Shown: positions 34,039 to 42,687, numbered from the stretch's first letter. The stretch: DNA of 64,000 nt from Nocardioidaceae bacterium SCSIO 66511 (GCA_023100825.1 CP095846.1:1178001-1242000), one strand, 5' to 3'. Made by a program: numbers and translations. Notes: generated from the letters alone by a model not told the origin.

Positions 34039-35552
34039 GCGTCAATTGTCGCCTGCTTCGGTTCGTCGTGGTCGTCGGCGTGTGCGGGCAGCAGTGTCAC
34101 GGTGAGCACAGCGCCGACCACTCCGACGGCAACGCAGATCCACAACATGCTTGTCATCCCGTCGACGAACGCGCCGCGGACTGATTCGAGCAGCGCCTCC
34201 GAGCCGGATGCCTCAGCGACGCGTACGCCGGCCTCGGCAGAGTCTTTGGTCGCCTGCGCGGCGGTCGATGGCAGCCCGGCGACGTCTACGTTCGATCGGT
34301 ACGCGGCGTTGAGCACGGAACCGAGGATGGCGACGCCGAAGGTCCCGGCCACCTGGCGCATCGCCTGAGTGATGGCCGAACCGACGCCGCTCTTGTGCTC
34401 TTCGAGGGCACCGAGCGCGATGTCCATGGAGGGCGCCATCGATGCGCCGAAGCCGATACCGAGCGTCGTGAGCCACACCGCGGTGAAGCCGAACCCGCTG
34501 TCGACCTGGGTCGCGGTTCCAGCGGCCAGCGCTACGGCAGTGATACCGAAGCCGGACCCGACCACCACCTTGGCACCGAGGCTCGGCCGCAGCCGGTCGG
34601 CGAGCTGAACGCCGACGAGCAGCCCGCCGATCATCGGCAACAGGCGCAACCCGGTCTCCATCGCCGTCGTGTCGTCGACCGCCGAGAAATACTGCGGGAG
34701 CACGAACATCGCGCCCATCATCGTGAAGGTCGCCAGTGTCGCGAGCGCGGAGCCCCACAGGAAGCCGCGGGAGCGGAACAGGCTGAGCTCGATGAGTGGG
34801 TTCGCCGCGCGGAGCTGCCACCAGGCGAAGACCGCCAGCCCGAGTAGACCGGCAGCTACCCAGGCCAGCGCACTCGCCGAGGTCCAGCCCTGCTCGCCGA
34901 TCTCGACCAGTCCGTACGTGAGCGCGACGAGTCCGACGCTGGACAACACGACGCCGATCGGGTCGAGCCGCTTGGTGGGATCACCCGGAATCTTCGGCAG
35001 CCAGATCGCCAACGCCACAAGGCCGATCAGGACCAGCGGAACGTTGATCAGGAAGATCGAGCCCCACCAGAAGTGCTCTAGAAGCCAACCGCCGACCACC
35101 GGTCCGAGCGGGATTCCGAGTGACAGGGCCGTCGCCCAGACGGCGATTGCGCGCGAGCGCTCGCGACCGCTGAACATCCGGGTGAGCATCGACGACGACA
35201 GCGGAACCATGAGCGCGGCGCCGATCCCGAGGAACGCGCGGCCGGCGATCAGCTGGGCAGCGTTGTCGGCGTACGCGCAGACGATCGACGCCACGCCGAA
35301 CACGGCCAGCCCGGCGAGGAGCCACTGACGAGGGCCGAGTTTGTCGCCGATGAGGCCGGCCGGAATGAGCGCCGCCGCGAGTACGAGCGTGTACGCGTTG
35401 GAGAACCACTGCAGCTGGGTGGTCGACGCGTCGAGGTCCACTGCGAGCGTGGGAAGCGCGACGTTCATGACGGTGAGGTCGAGGCCGAACGTCAGCAGTG
35501 CGACCGCGAGCGCACCCAGTGCCCACCAGCGTCGCGGATACGGATTCTGCAT
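34035..35552 (-). CDS. MFS drug exporter, DHA2 (EmrB/QacA) family, 14 helices
   Basis: A 505-residue drug:H+ antiporter. Helix 1 carries the DHA2 motif LDLTVMNVALPTLAVDLDAS, helices 2-4 carry GDKLGPRQW and GRAFLGIGAALMVPLS, and motif C is GIPLGPVVGGWL; LINVPL follows as usual. The ATG at 35552 has AAAGGGGG 5 nt upstream. It is first in an operon with a TetR regulator. A TTGCGT/TACTCT pair 17 bp apart, upstream on the minus strand near 35580-35610, is a possible promoter. Substrates cannot be inferred. Confidence 0.9.
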   Translation of the reverse strand: MQNPYPRRWWALGALAVALLTFGLDLTVMNVALPTLAVDLDASTTQLQWFSNAYTLVLAAALIPAGLIGDKLGPRQWLLAGLAVFGVASIVCAYADNAAQLIAGRAFLGIGAALMVPLSSSMLTRMFSGRERSRAIAVWATALSLGIPLGPVVGGWLLEHFWWGSIFLINVPLVLIGLVALAIWLPKIPGDPTKRLDPIGVVLSSVGLVALTYGLVEIGEQGWTSASALAWVAAGLLGLAVFAWWQLRAANPLIELSLFRSRGFLWGSALATLATFTMMGAMFVLPQYFSAVDDTTAMETGLRLLPMIGGLLVGVQLADRLRPSLGAKVVVGSGFGITAVALAAGTATQVDSGFGFTAVWLTTLGIGFGASMAPSMDIALGALEEHKSGVGSAITQAMRQVAGTFGVAILGSVLNAAYRSNVDVAGLPSTAAQATKDSAEAGVRVAEASGSEALLESVRGAFVDGMTSMLWICVAVGVVGAVLTVTLLPAHADDHDEPKQATIDA

Positions 35553-35613
35553 GTTACCCCCTTTAGAGACTTGCTATGAAATGAGAGTAACTGTCAGAAT
35601 ATTGCGACGCAAG

Positions 35614-35677
35614 CCGCCGAGGTACGGAGTCCGGCCAGTGGACGAGGGGCTATTGGCCGGACGCCGTACCTCGGCGG
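35614..35677. terminator. Very stable 23-bp hairpin downstream of accE
   Basis: CCGCCGAGGTACGG (35614-35627) pairs with CCGTACCTCGGCGG (35664-35677), and GTCCGGCCA (35629-35637) pairs with TGGCCGGAC (35654-35662), with one mismatch between the two stem parts and a 16-nt loop. It follows accE on the minus strand and lies before the MFS promoter, so it is probably the accDE terminator. Confidence 0.7.
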
Positions 35678-35696
35678 TAAGTGTCTCCGTGTGGGG

Positions 35697-36062
35697 TCAG
35701 CGGGGGAACGCCGAGCGACGCCAGCCGTTCGGGCCAGGCGTCAGCACCGGGCGTACGGCATAGGCGGGATCGCCCCAGCGTGAGCGCACCTTCGGTGCGG
35801 AGTCGGGTTCGCCTGCCCCGGTCGTACGCGACGCGACCACGGCGACCAGCGCGGCCAGCTCCTCGGCCGACGGATCGCCCTTCACGACCCGCAGCACCGG
35901 CGCAGCGGCGTCGGATTGTTCGCTCGCGTGCTCACTCACAGCGTTGGATTGTTCGCTCGGGTGCTCGCTCACAGCGTTGGATTGTTCGCTCGGGTGCTCG
36001 CTCACAGCGTTGGATTGTTCGCTCGGGTGCTCACTCGTTCCTCGCTCCGCTCCCTCGCTCAC
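35697..36062 (-). CDS. accE: Acyl-CoA carboxylase epsilon subunit with an N-terminal 11-residue repeat array
   Basis: About 121 residues. The C-terminal half, LRVVKGDPSAEELAALVAVV followed by a WGDPAYAVRP and GWRRSAFPR ending, is the epsilon subunit that stabilises actinobacterial acyl-CoA carboxylases, and it directly follows the carboxyltransferase gene as usual. The N-terminal half is unusual: four copies of an 11-residue unit (VSEHPSEQSNA-like), encoded by 33-bp DNA repeats. Each of the three downstream units starts with an in-frame GTG-AGC, so the true start is uncertain; the GTG at 36062 gives the longest form. The array is polar and probably disordered. Confidence 0.82.
   Translation of the reverse strand: MSEGAERGTSEHPSEQSNAVSEHPSEQSNAVSEHPSEQSNAVSEHASEQSDAAAPVLRVVKGDPSAEELAALVAVVASRTTGAGEPDSAPKVRSRWGDPAYAVRPVLTPGPNGWRRSAFPR
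35907..36038 (-). repeat. 33-bp tandem repeat, four units, inside accE
   Basis: Units at 35907-35939, 35940-35972, 35973-36005 and 36006-36038. The two middle units are identical; the outer two differ at a few positions. The unit length is divisible by three, so copy-number change would keep the frame. Confidence 0.85.
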
Positions 36063-36087
36063 AGTCGCTCCGCTCCCTCGCTCACAG
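36042..36087 (-). repeat. 23-bp direct duplication at the accD-accE junction
   Basis: CTGTGAGCGAGGGAGCGGAG plus CGA occurs twice back to back (36087-36065 and 36064-36042 on the minus strand). The first copy holds the accD stop and an overlapping GTG that soon runs into a stop; the second supplies the GTG of accE. Because 23 is not a multiple of three, the duplication moved accE out of overlap with accD. Confidence 0.75.
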
Positions 36088-37707
36088 TGGGATGTTCCCG
36101 TGCTTCTTCGGCGGCAGCGTCTCCCGTTTCGTACGCAGCAGTCGCAGCGCGCGGACGATCTCGACCCGCGTCTCATGCGGTGCGATCACCGCGTCGACAT
36201 AGCCGCGCTCCGCGGCGATGTACGGGTTGGCGAGAGTGTCTTCGTACTCCTCGATCAGCTCGGCACGTCGAGCATCCGGATCGCTCGCCTCGCCGAGCTC
36301 GTTGCGGTACAGGATGTTCACCGCGCCCTGCGCACCCATCACGGCGATCTGCGCGGTCGGCCACGCGAGGTTCATATCGGCGCCGAGATGCTTGGAGCCC
36401 ATCACGTCGTACGCACCGCCGTACGCCTTGCGGGTGATCACCGTGATCAGCGGAACCGTCGCCTCGGCGTACGCATAGATCAGCTTCGCGCCGCGCCGGA
36501 TGATGCCGTTCCACTCCTGGTCGGTGCCGGGAAGGAAACCCGGTACGTCGACGAACGTCAGCACCGGGATGTTGAAAGCGTCGCAGGTGCGTACGAACCG
36601 TGCCGCCTTCTCCGAGGCGTCGATGTCGAGCGTGCCCGCGAGCTGCATCGGTTGATTCGCGACGACGCCGACGCTGCGGCCCTCGACCCGGCCGAACCCG
36701 ATCACCAGGTTGGGCGCGAACAACGGCTGCACCTCGAGGAACTCGCCGTCGTCGACGACAGCCTCGATCGCGGTGTGGATGTCGTACGGCTGGTTCGGCG
36801 AGTCCGGTACGAGGGTGTCCAGGGTCCGGTCGTCGTCGGTGAACGTGAGCTCCGGGACGTCGTCGTACGCGGGCGCATCCTCGAGGTTGTTCTGCGGGAG
36901 GAAGCTCAGCAGCGCCTTGACGTACTCGATCGCATCTTCCTCGTCGGAGCCCATGTAGTGGGCGTTGCCGCTCTTGGTGTTGTGCGTACGCGCGCCGCCG
37001 AGCTCCTCCATCGTGACGTCTTCGCCCGTGACGGTCTTGATCACGTCCGGGCCGGTGATGAACATGTTGGACGTCTTGTCGACCATCACGGTGAAGTCGG
37101 TGACCGCAGGCGAGTACACATGGCCGCCCGCGCAGGCTCCCATGATCAGCGAGATCTGCGGGATCACCCCGGAGGCATGCACGTTACGGCGGAAGATCTC
37201 GCCGTACAGGCCGAGCGATACGACGCCCTCCTGGATACGGGCGCCCGCGCCCTCGTTGATGCCGACGATCGGGCAGCCGGTCTTCATGGCGAGGTCCATC
37301 ACCTTGGTGATCTTCTCGCCGTACACCTCGCCGAGGCTGCCGCCGAAGACGGTGAAGTCCTGTGCGAACACGCAGACCTGACGGCCGTCGACGGTGCCGT
37401 AGCCGGTGACGACACCGTCGCCGTACGGGCGCCTATCGGCCAGCCCGAACGCCGTGCTCCGGTGCCGGGCCAGCTCGTCGATCTCGACGAACGACCCGTC
37501 GTCGAGCAGCAGCTCGACGCGTTCGCGCGCCGTCAGCTTGCCGCGAGAGTGCTGCTTCTCGATCGCTCGCTGAGAACCAGCGTGTACGGCTTCGTCGAGC
37601 CGGCGGTCGAGGTCGGTGAGCTTCCCGGCGGTCGTACGGACATCCACCGAGTCGGGTGGCGCCTCGAACTGGTCGGCCGGTGACTGCTGCGCGATGGGTT
37701 CGGTCAC
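36082..37707 (-). CDS. Acyl-CoA carboxylase carboxyltransferase (beta) subunit, AccD5/PccB-like
   Basis: A 541-residue carboxyltransferase of the propionyl-/acetyl-CoA carboxylase class. Two crotonase-fold halves are visible: [17 protein letters not shown] with the oxyanion-hole [13 protein letters not shown] and [14 protein letters not shown] in the first, and [36 protein letters not shown] and [13 protein letters not shown] in the second. It would receive CO2 from the biotinylated alpha chain encoded at 19225 and be stabilised by AccE encoded next. The GTG at 37707 is preferred because a TAACCT box ends 7 nt upstream. It is divergent from birA, an apt pairing. Confidence 0.95.
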   Translation of the reverse strand: MTEPIAQQSPADQFEAPPDSVDVRTTAGKLTDLDRRLDEAVHAGSQRAIEKQHSRGKLTARERVELLLDDGSFVEIDELARHRSTAFGLADRRPYGDGVVTGYGTVDGRQVCVFAQDFTVFGGSLGEVYGEKITKVMDLAMKTGCPIVGINEGAGARIQEGVVSLGLYGEIFRRNVHASGVIPQISLIMGACAGGHVYSPAVTDFTVMVDKTSNMFITGPDVIKTVTGEDVTMEELGGARTHNTKSGNAHYMGSDEEDAIEYVKALLSFLPQNNLEDAPAYDDVPELTFTDDDRTLDTLVPDSPNQPYDIHTAIEAVVDDGEFLEVQPLFAPNLVIGFGRVEGRSVGVVANQPMQLAGTLDIDASEKAARFVRTCDAFNIPVLTFVDVPGFLPGTDQEWNGIIRRGAKLIYAYAEATVPLITVITRKAYGGAYDVMGSKHLGADMNLAWPTAQIAVMGAQGAVNILYRNELGEASDPDARRAELIEEYEDTLANPYIAAERGYVDAVIAPHETRVEIVRALRLLRTKRETLPPKKHGNIPL

Positions 37708-37714
37708 GACCCAC

Positions 37715-37720
37715 AGGTTA
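37715..37720 (-). promoter_or_regulatory. Candidate -10 box of the accD-accE operon
   Basis: TAACCT on the minus strand, 7 nt before the GTG at 37707. It sits within GTTAACCT, which resembles one half of the dyads before the two acyl-CoA dehydrogenases, but no matching second arm is present. Confidence 0.45.
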
Positions 37721-37762
37721 ACGGCGATCGAAGGATTCGCACCCATGTGGGAGGCTCATCAC

Positions 37763-38599
37763 ATGGGTGCGAGGAGCTACGACGATCTGGACCGTCCGCC
37801 GCTCGACGCGAATACGCTCACCCCTCGGCTGGTACGACCGGGCACCTGGTGGCGCTCGATCACTGTGCTTGCGAGCACCGAGAGCACGAATGCCGACCTC
37901 GCTGCGCGTGCCCGCCAGGATGCGCCGGAGGGCACCGCGATCGTGGCCGACCATCAAGACGCCGGCCGCGGTCGGCTGGGCCGGGCTTGGGCGTTTCCGG
38001 AGCGTTCGGGAATCGCGCTCTCGATGTTGGTACGCCCCGACACCGTCCCCGCGGAGCGCTGGCCGTGGCTGCCGTTGCTCAGCGGGATCGCCGTACATGA
38101 GGCGGTGAGCGAGGCAACGGGGGTCGCCACCGAGCTCAAATGGCCCAACGACGTACTCGTCGACGGGCGGAAGCTGGCCGGCATCCTGGTCGAGCGGGTA
38201 GAGACGCCGACGGGCCCGGCCGCGATTGTCGGTGTCGGTCTGAATGTCTCACTGTCCGCGGCCGAACTCCCCGTCGACACGGCCACGTCGCTTGCGATCG
38301 AGGGGGCGACGACCACCGACCGTTCGGTGCTCGTACGGGCGCTGATGCGGGCGTTCGAGCCGGTTTATCGAGCGTGGGCGGCCGCCGAAGGCGATTCCTC
38401 CGAGGGCATGCTCGACTCGTACGTACGTCGCTGCGCGACCGTCGGGCAGGAGGTCGACGTGCAGCTGCCCGACGGCTCCAGGCTGTCCGGCGCCGCGGAG
38501 GCCGTCGACTCGGCGGGCAGGCTGATCGTGGCCGACGCCCGCGGAGAGCGGCATGCGCTGAACGCCGGCGACGTCGTGCACGTACGCCCGCAACCCTGA
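37763..38599 (+). CDS. birA: Biotin-[acetyl-CoA-carboxylase] ligase
   Basis: A 278-residue biotin protein ligase that makes biotinyl-AMP and attaches biotin to carrier lysines. Motifs: STESTNADL, the biotinyl-AMP loop DAGRGRLGRAW, and KWPNDVLVDGRKLAGILVE; the small C-terminal beta domain follows (VQLPDGSRLSGAAEAVD). There is no N-terminal helix-turn-helix, so this is the monofunctional class II form without repressor activity. The ATG at 37763 has GGGAGG 8 nt upstream. In this window its substrates would be pyruvate carboxylase and the acyl-CoA carboxylase alpha subunit. Confidence 0.94.
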   Translation: MGARSYDDLDRPPLDANTLTPRLVRPGTWWRSITVLASTESTNADLAARARQDAPEGTAIVADHQDAGRGRLGRAWAFPERSGIALSMLVRPDTVPAERWPWLPLLSGIAVHEAVSEATGVATELKWPNDVLVDGRKLAGILVERVETPTGPAAIVGVGLNVSLSAAELPVDTATSLAIEGATTTDRSVLVRALMRAFEPVYRAWAAAEGDSSEGMLDSYVRRCATVGQEVDVQLPDGSRLSGAAEAVDSAGRLIVADARGERHALNAGDVVHVRPQP

Positions 38600-38699
38600 C
38601 CGGCGGGGGCGGGATTCGGGCCTGGCCTGCGCACGTGGCGCAGCGGAACGTGAAAAGATCGGGCCGTCGGATGCGTACCGGGACGTGGAGGCTGGAGCA

Positions 38700-39245
38700 A
38701 TGGCGCTGTCGAAGAAGCTGATGGTCGAAGGTGAGCACGAGGTGCTGACCTTGCGTACGCACGTCAAGTCGATGATCGTCTCGATCGTGCTGTTCATCGT
38801 GCTCGCGGCAGTTGGCGGCTTCCTGGTGGCGATCGTTCCCGACGGCGACTCGCAGCAGTGGGTGCGCATCGCGGTCGGCGCGATCGTGCTGATCCTGATC
38901 ATCTGGTGGTGCGTGATCCCGTTCGTACGCTGGTTCACCTCGACGTACCACATCACCAACCGCCGGCTCGTCTATCAGCACGGCTTCATCGCCCGCAAGG
39001 GTCGTGACGTACCGCTGACCCGGATCAACCACGTGACGTTCGACCGCGGTGTCGTGGATCGCATCTTCCGATGCGGCACACTGACCGTGTACGACGCCAG
39101 CGAGCAGGCAGGCATGACGTTGAAGGACGTACCCCGGGTAGAAGACGTGCACCGCACGTTGAACGAGCTCGTGTTCTCCGCCCATGAGGGTCACCACGAC
39201 GAGGACAACCGGCCAGGGGGATCGGATGACCGACCCGCCGGCTGA
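38700..39245 (+). CDS. PH-domain (bPH_2) membrane protein
   Basis: A 181-residue protein: two closely spaced helices (about 26-48 and 60-80) followed by a cytoplasmic bacterial PH-like domain with the signature TSTYHITNRRLVYQHGFIAR, VPLTRINHVTFDRG and GTLTVYDASEQ. An acidic, His-rich tail ends the chain. Function unknown; such proteins occur as membrane-stress or secretion-related factors. Its 3' end overlaps the start of an adenylate cyclase gene by 20 nt, so both are probably co-expressed. GGAGG precedes the ATG at 38700. Confidence 0.85.
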   Translation: MALSKKLMVEGEHEVLTLRTHVKSMIVSIVLFIVLAAVGGFLVAIVPDGDSQQWVRIAVGAIVLILIIWWCVIPFVRWFTSTYHITNRRLVYQHGFIARKGRDVPLTRINHVTFDRGVVDRIFRCGTLTVYDASEQAGMTLKDVPRVEDVHRTLNELVFSAHEGHHDEDNRPGGSDDRPAG

Positions 39246-40239
39246 CGACTCGGCCAACCCGTCGAAGGATGACATCGAGGCATCGATCCTCGGCGGAGAG
39301 CCGCATCTGACCAGTCTCGACATCGCATCGCGCGCGGACGTCGACGTCAACGAAGCACGCCGGTTGTGGCGCGCGCTCGGGTTCCCGTACGTCGACGACA
39401 ACAATGCGGCGTTCGTCGACGCAGACCTCACAGCCGTACGTCTGGTCAAGGGCGCCGTCGACAGCGGACTCGTCAACCTCGACACGGTCGTGCGACTCAC
39501 CAGGGCGCTCGGCAGCACGATGTCACGGCTGGCGGACTGGCAGGTGTCGACGCTGCTCGACGAGCTCGGCGAGCAGCCGTACGGCGCACAGCTGTCGGAG
39601 AAGAGCGTTCGCGCGGCCGTCGACATCGCCGACCAGGTCGGGCCGGCGTTCGAGCAGCTGCTCGTGTACGCCTGGCGGCGACATCTTGCCGCGGCCGTCG
39701 TACGCGCGGAGTCGCCCGGGTCCGACGACGATGAGACGAGGGCGCTCGCGACGATCGGCTTCGCCGACCTGGTCAGCTTCACCCAGCTGTCGAACGGCCT
39801 CGACGACAAGAGTCTCGCCGGTCTCGTCGAACGCTTCGAAAGCGACTGCACCGACATCGTGACCGCGGGCGGCGGCCGTGCGGTCAAGACGCTCGGAGAT
39901 GCCGTGCTCTTCATGGTCGACGAGGCACCCACCGCCGTCGAGATCGCGCTGCAGCTCGTCGAGCAGATCGGCCGCAGCAAGGACATGCCCGATCTGCGGG
40001 TCGGTCTTGCGACGGGTTCGGTGATCACCAGGCTCGGCGACGTCTTCGGGCCGCCGGTCAACCTCGCCTCGCGTCTCACGACGGTCGCCCGACGCAATCG
40101 GGTCATCGTCGACCATGCGACTGCGGGCCCGCTCGGCGACGACTACGAGACTCGGGTGCTCCCGGCGCGTCCGATGCACGGGTTCGGCAACGTCGAGCCG
40201 GTCACCGTACGCCGTCGGTGGTCGTACCGCGGGGGCTGA
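39226..40239 (+). CDS. Class III adenylate cyclase with Rv1264-like N-terminal regulatory domain
   Basis: A 337-residue soluble cyclase making cAMP from ATP. The C-terminal catalytic domain (about 170-330) has both metal aspartates (FADLVSF and KTLGDAV), the adenine-specifying lysine (VKTLGD) and aspartate (GDVFG), and the transition-state Asn and Arg in VNLASR, so a homodimer should be active. The N-terminal 160 residues (HLTSLDIASRADVDVNEARRLWRALGFP...) resemble the autoinhibitory, pH-sensing domain of mycobacterial Rv1264. pH control here is inference from that likeness. The ATG at 39226 has GGGGGA upstream and lies inside the preceding PH-domain gene. Confidence 0.9.
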   Translation: MTDPPADDSANPSKDDIEASILGGEPHLTSLDIASRADVDVNEARRLWRALGFPYVDDNNAAFVDADLTAVRLVKGAVDSGLVNLDTVVRLTRALGSTMSRLADWQVSTLLDELGEQPYGAQLSEKSVRAAVDIADQVGPAFEQLLVYAWRRHLAAAVVRAESPGSDDDETRALATIGFADLVSFTQLSNGLDDKSLAGLVERFESDCTDIVTAGGGRAVKTLGDAVLFMVDEAPTAVEIALQLVEQIGRSKDMPDLRVGLATGSVITRLGDVFGPPVNLASRLTTVARRNRVIVDHATAGPLGDDYETRVLPARPMHGFGNVEPVTVRRRWSYRGG

Positions 40240-40244
40240 GCGCC

Positions 40245-40712
40245 TCAGGCGACCGGCTCGGGCTCCTTGGCGAACACATGGGTGCGGTAGGCCCAGAACC
40301 GGAAGGCCGTGCCCAGGACGAGACCGAAGCCGTTGGCGGCGATGTTGTCGGCCATCGGCGAGGTGAACCCGAGCAGGTAGTGCGATGCGCCGAGGCAGGC
40401 AACGGAGATGCCCATACCGACGAGGTTGAAGAACACGAACAGCGCGACCTCGCGGTGCTGGTTGTCGATCGAGCGGCCGCGCCAGGTCCAGTGCCGGTTG
40501 CCGAGGTAGGTCACCACCATGGCGACGGCGACCGAGATGATCTTGGCCGTGAGCGGTTTGTGCTCGAGTAGGCCGGGATCGCCGGCGTACCGCAGCAGGT
40601 TGAACACGCCGATATCGGTGATGAAGCCGGCCAGGCCGACGAGGCCGAAGACGACGATCTCGGAGCGGAGCCCGGTCGGCTTCGGCGGAGCAATGGTGGA
40701 GGTCCCCGACAC
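40245..40712 (-). CDS. GtrA-family membrane protein
   Basis: A 155-residue protein with four helices (FGLVGLAGFITDIGVFNLL; AKIISVAVAMVVTYLGNRHWTW; the VALFVFFNLVGMGISVACL helix; and a last one ending FRFWAYRTHVF), the standard GtrA pattern. GtrA proteins are thought to flip or help transfer polyprenyl-linked sugars for wall and surface glycans. The GTG at 40712 is chosen over a much longer frame because a TAGGGT box ends 7 nt upstream. It converges on the cyclase gene with 5 nt between stops. Confidence 0.88.
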   Translation of the reverse strand: MSGTSTIAPPKPTGLRSEIVVFGLVGLAGFITDIGVFNLLRYAGDPGLLEHKPLTAKIISVAVAMVVTYLGNRHWTWRGRSIDNQHREVALFVFFNLVGMGISVACLGASHYLLGFTSPMADNIAANGFGLVLGTAFRFWAYRTHVFAKEPEPVA

Positions 40713-40719
40713 GTCATCG

Positions 40720-40725
40720 ACCCTA
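40720..40725 (-). promoter_or_regulatory. Candidate -10 box of gtrA-like gene
   Basis: TAGGGT on the minus strand, 7 nt before the GTG at 40712. Confidence 0.5.
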
Positions 40726-40738
40726 CCGGACACGCCAC

Positions 40739-40806
40739 GCCCGCTGGGCGTGACGTACGAGTGCGAAACGCCCGCGTGTCCCCGCTCGTACGTCGGGCTC
40801 ACGGGG
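40739..40806 (+). repeat. 68-nt element upstream of purK (copy 1)
   Basis: Aligns without gaps to 42016-42083 upstream of purE, 57 of 68 positions identical. The most conserved parts are GCCCGCTGG at the left, the GCGAAACGCC-GCGTGTC centre, and GCTCACGGGG at the right end. In this copy GACGTACGAG and CTCGTACGTC form a 10-bp inverted repeat that is not preserved in copy 2. It ends 14 nt before the purK -10 box. Confidence 0.75.
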
Positions 40807-40820
40807 TGAGCTCGGTCGTC

Positions 40821-40826
40821 TAGGGT
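40821..40826 (+). promoter_or_regulatory. Candidate -10 box of purK
   Basis: TAGGGT, 7 nt before the ATG at 40834; supports that ATG over the GTG 9 nt upstream. Confidence 0.5.
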
Positions 40827-40833
40827 GGCGGCG

Positions 40834-41997
40834 ATGAGCGAACTCAGCAGCCCGATCGACGCGCCGACCCTTGCAGTCATCGGCGGCGGCCAGCTCGCCC
40901 GGATGATGGAGCAGGCCGCGGTGGGTCTCGGTGTGCCGATCCGGCTGCTCGCCGAGGGGCCCGAAGTGAGCGCCGCCCAAGTCGCCCGGGATCCGTACGT
41001 CGGCGACTACCGCGACCTGGAGACGCTTCGCGAGGTCGTCGCCGGCTGTGCCGTGGTGACCTTCGACCACGAGCACGTACCCCCCGACCATCTGCGCACA
41101 CTCGACGCCGAGGGCCACGCGTGCCGGCCCGGCCCGCATGCCTTGCTGTACGCACAGGACAAGTACGAGATGCGCGCTCGTCTGTCCGAGCTCGATGCGC
41201 CGTGTCCGAGGTGGGCACTCGTCGACGATGTCGCGGCGGTGGAGAAGTTCGCGGCCGCCCGCGACGGGTTCCCGGTCGTACTGAAGACGACGCGCGGTGG
41301 GTACGACGGCAAGGGCGTCTGGGTCGTTGACCGCCCGGACGACGCCGTCGAGGCATTCGCGTCCGGAGCGCGGATCCTCGCCGAGGAGCGGGTCGACTTC
41401 AGACGCGAGCTGTCTGCGTTGGTCGCGCGTTCGCCTTCGGGGCAGATCGCCGCGTACCCGATCGTCGAGTCACGTCAACGCGACGGAATCTGCCACGAGG
41501 TCATCGCGCCCGCACCCGAGATCGACCACGATCTGGCCGTCGACGCGCAGCAGCTGGCGATCCGGATCGCCAGCGAACTCGACGTCGTCGGCATCCTGGC
41601 GGTCGAGCTGTTCGAGACGGCCGACGGCGAGGTGCTCGTCAACGAGCTCGCGATGCGTCCGCACAACACGGGGCACTGGAGCATCGACGGTGCGATCACC
41701 AGCCAGTTCGAGAACCACCTGCGGGCGGTGCTCGACCTGCCGCTCGGCGACCCGGCTCCGCGCGCGCCATGGACGGTCATGGTCAACGTGCTCGGCGGCG
41801 CGGTCGGCCGGTTGTACGACGGCTATCCCCATGTGCTGGCGCGTGACCCGCGGGTGCGCGTACATCTGTACGGCAAGTCCGTACGCCCCGGCCGCAAGGT
41901 CGGCCATGTGACGACGTACGGCGATGATCTCGACGAGGTGCTCGCCAGGGCGAGGCATGCGGCCGGTTGGTTCGCGGGAGAGGTGGACGACGAATGA
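40834..41997 (+). CDS. purK: N5-carboxyaminoimidazole ribonucleotide synthase
   Basis: A 387-residue ATP-grasp enzyme that carboxylates aminoimidazole ribonucleotide with bicarbonate in purine synthesis. It opens with [60 protein letters not shown] and [18 protein letters not shown] are PurK motifs in order. The product is handed to PurE, encoded 97 nt downstream. Between them lies the second copy of the element found before purK. Confidence 0.95.
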   Translation: MSELSSPIDAPTLAVIGGGQLARMMEQAAVGLGVPIRLLAEGPEVSAAQVARDPYVGDYRDLETLREVVAGCAVVTFDHEHVPPDHLRTLDAEGHACRPGPHALLYAQDKYEMRARLSELDAPCPRWALVDDVAAVEKFAAARDGFPVVLKTTRGGYDGKGVWVVDRPDDAVEAFASGARILAEERVDFRRELSALVARSPSGQIAAYPIVESRQRDGICHEVIAPAPEIDHDLAVDAQQLAIRIASELDVVGILAVELFETADGEVLVNELAMRPHNTGHWSIDGAITSQFENHLRAVLDLPLGDPAPRAPWTVMVNVLGGAVGRLYDGYPHVLARDPRVRVHLYGKSVRPGRKVGHVTTYGDDLDEVLARARHAAGWFAGEVDDE

Positions 41998-42015
41998 ACG
42001 CTCGGCAGGCAACAG

Positions 42016-42083
42016 GCCCGCTGGCCATGACGTTCGGGCGCGAAACGCCGGCGTGTCGCCGCGCGTACGCCCCGCTCACGGGG
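42016..42083 (+). repeat. 68-nt element upstream of purE (copy 2)
   Basis: The partner of 40739-40806. It occupies most of the purK-purE gap and ends 11 nt before the purE ATG, so unlike copy 1 it could lie within an mRNA leader. Confidence 0.75.
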
Positions 42084-42094
42084 GTGGTGGGTCT

Positions 42095-42592
42095 ATGAGC
42101 ACGCGCGTCGGAATCGTGATGGGGTCGGACTCCGACTGGCCGACGATGAACGCAGCCGCCGATGCCCTGGCGGACTTCGAGGTCGCGTATGAGGCGGACG
42201 TCGTGTCGGCACATCGCATGCCCGACGAGATGCTCGCGTACGGCCGGGATGCGCACACCCGGGGCATCGAGGTCATCATCGCGGGTGCGGGAGGGGCAGC
42301 TCACCTGCCCGGCATGTTGGCCGCGGTCACCCCGTTGCCGGTGATCGGCGTGCCGGTCGCACTGAAGTACCTCGACGGTATGGACTCCCTGCTGTCGATC
42401 GTGCAGATGCCGGCCGGCGTACCGGTTGCGACCGTTGCGATCGGTAACGCGCGCAACGCCGGGCTGCTCGCCGTGCGTATTCTGGCCGCCGGCGATCCGG
42501 ACTTGCGTGAGCGCATGATGGCGTTCCAGGCAGACCTCGCCGACGCCGCACGGGCAAAAGGTGCAAAGGTGCGCTCGAATAACCCCGAGTAG
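42095..42592 (+). CDS. purE: N5-carboxyaminoimidazole ribonucleotide mutase
   Basis: A 165-residue class I PurE that moves the carboxylate of N5-CAIR to carbon 4. GSDSDW binds the phosphate, SAHRMPD carries the catalytic histidine region, and [14 protein letters not shown] is the second signature. Length fits an octameric class I enzyme. GGTGGTGGG lies upstream of the ATG at 42095; a longer frame reaching back into purK is rejected because the fold starts at [11 protein letters not shown]. Works directly after PurK. Confidence 0.95.
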   Translation: MSTRVGIVMGSDSDWPTMNAAADALADFEVAYEADVVSAHRMPDEMLAYGRDAHTRGIEVIIAGAGGAAHLPGMLAAVTPLPVIGVPVALKYLDGMDSLLSIVQMPAGVPVATVAIGNARNAGLLAVRILAAGDPDLRERMMAFQADLADAARAKGAKVRSNNPE

Positions 42593-42636
42593 TCGGTTAG
42601 TAACGCTCCGAACAATTCTCGCTCTCGGTGACCTCT

Positions 42637-42687
42637 CGAACTAATTTGCGGAGAGTTATCAGTCCATTACTCTCCGGGATTAGTTCG
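42637..42687 (+). terminator. Two-part hairpin downstream of purE
   Basis: CGAACTAAT (42637-42645) pairs with ATTAGTTCG (42679-42687), and CGGAGAG (42649-42655) pairs with CTCTCCG (42670-42676), loop 14 nt. It may terminate purKE or be part of the leader of the giant gene; no U-tract follows. The surrounding 237-bp gap is clearly more AT-rich than the rest of the window. Confidence 0.5.

Noticed and set aside
35907-36038. CRISPR array or minisatellite outside genes
   Set aside because: Units are contiguous without spacers, are in frame, and encode the N-terminus of accE.
37705-37727. Third copy of the acyl-CoA dehydrogenase dyad before accD
   Set aside because: Only the GTTAAC half is present; no second arm lies at 6-nt spacing.
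38136-40106. 656-codon minus-strand open frame
   Set aside because: Antisense to birA, the PH-domain gene and the cyclase, all of which have clear motifs.
40739-42083. GlnR or PurR box in the purK/purE repeat
   Set aside because: GAAAC occurs in both copies, but the partner half-site at the required spacing is absent, and the paired CGAA arrangement of Bacillus PurR boxes is not present.
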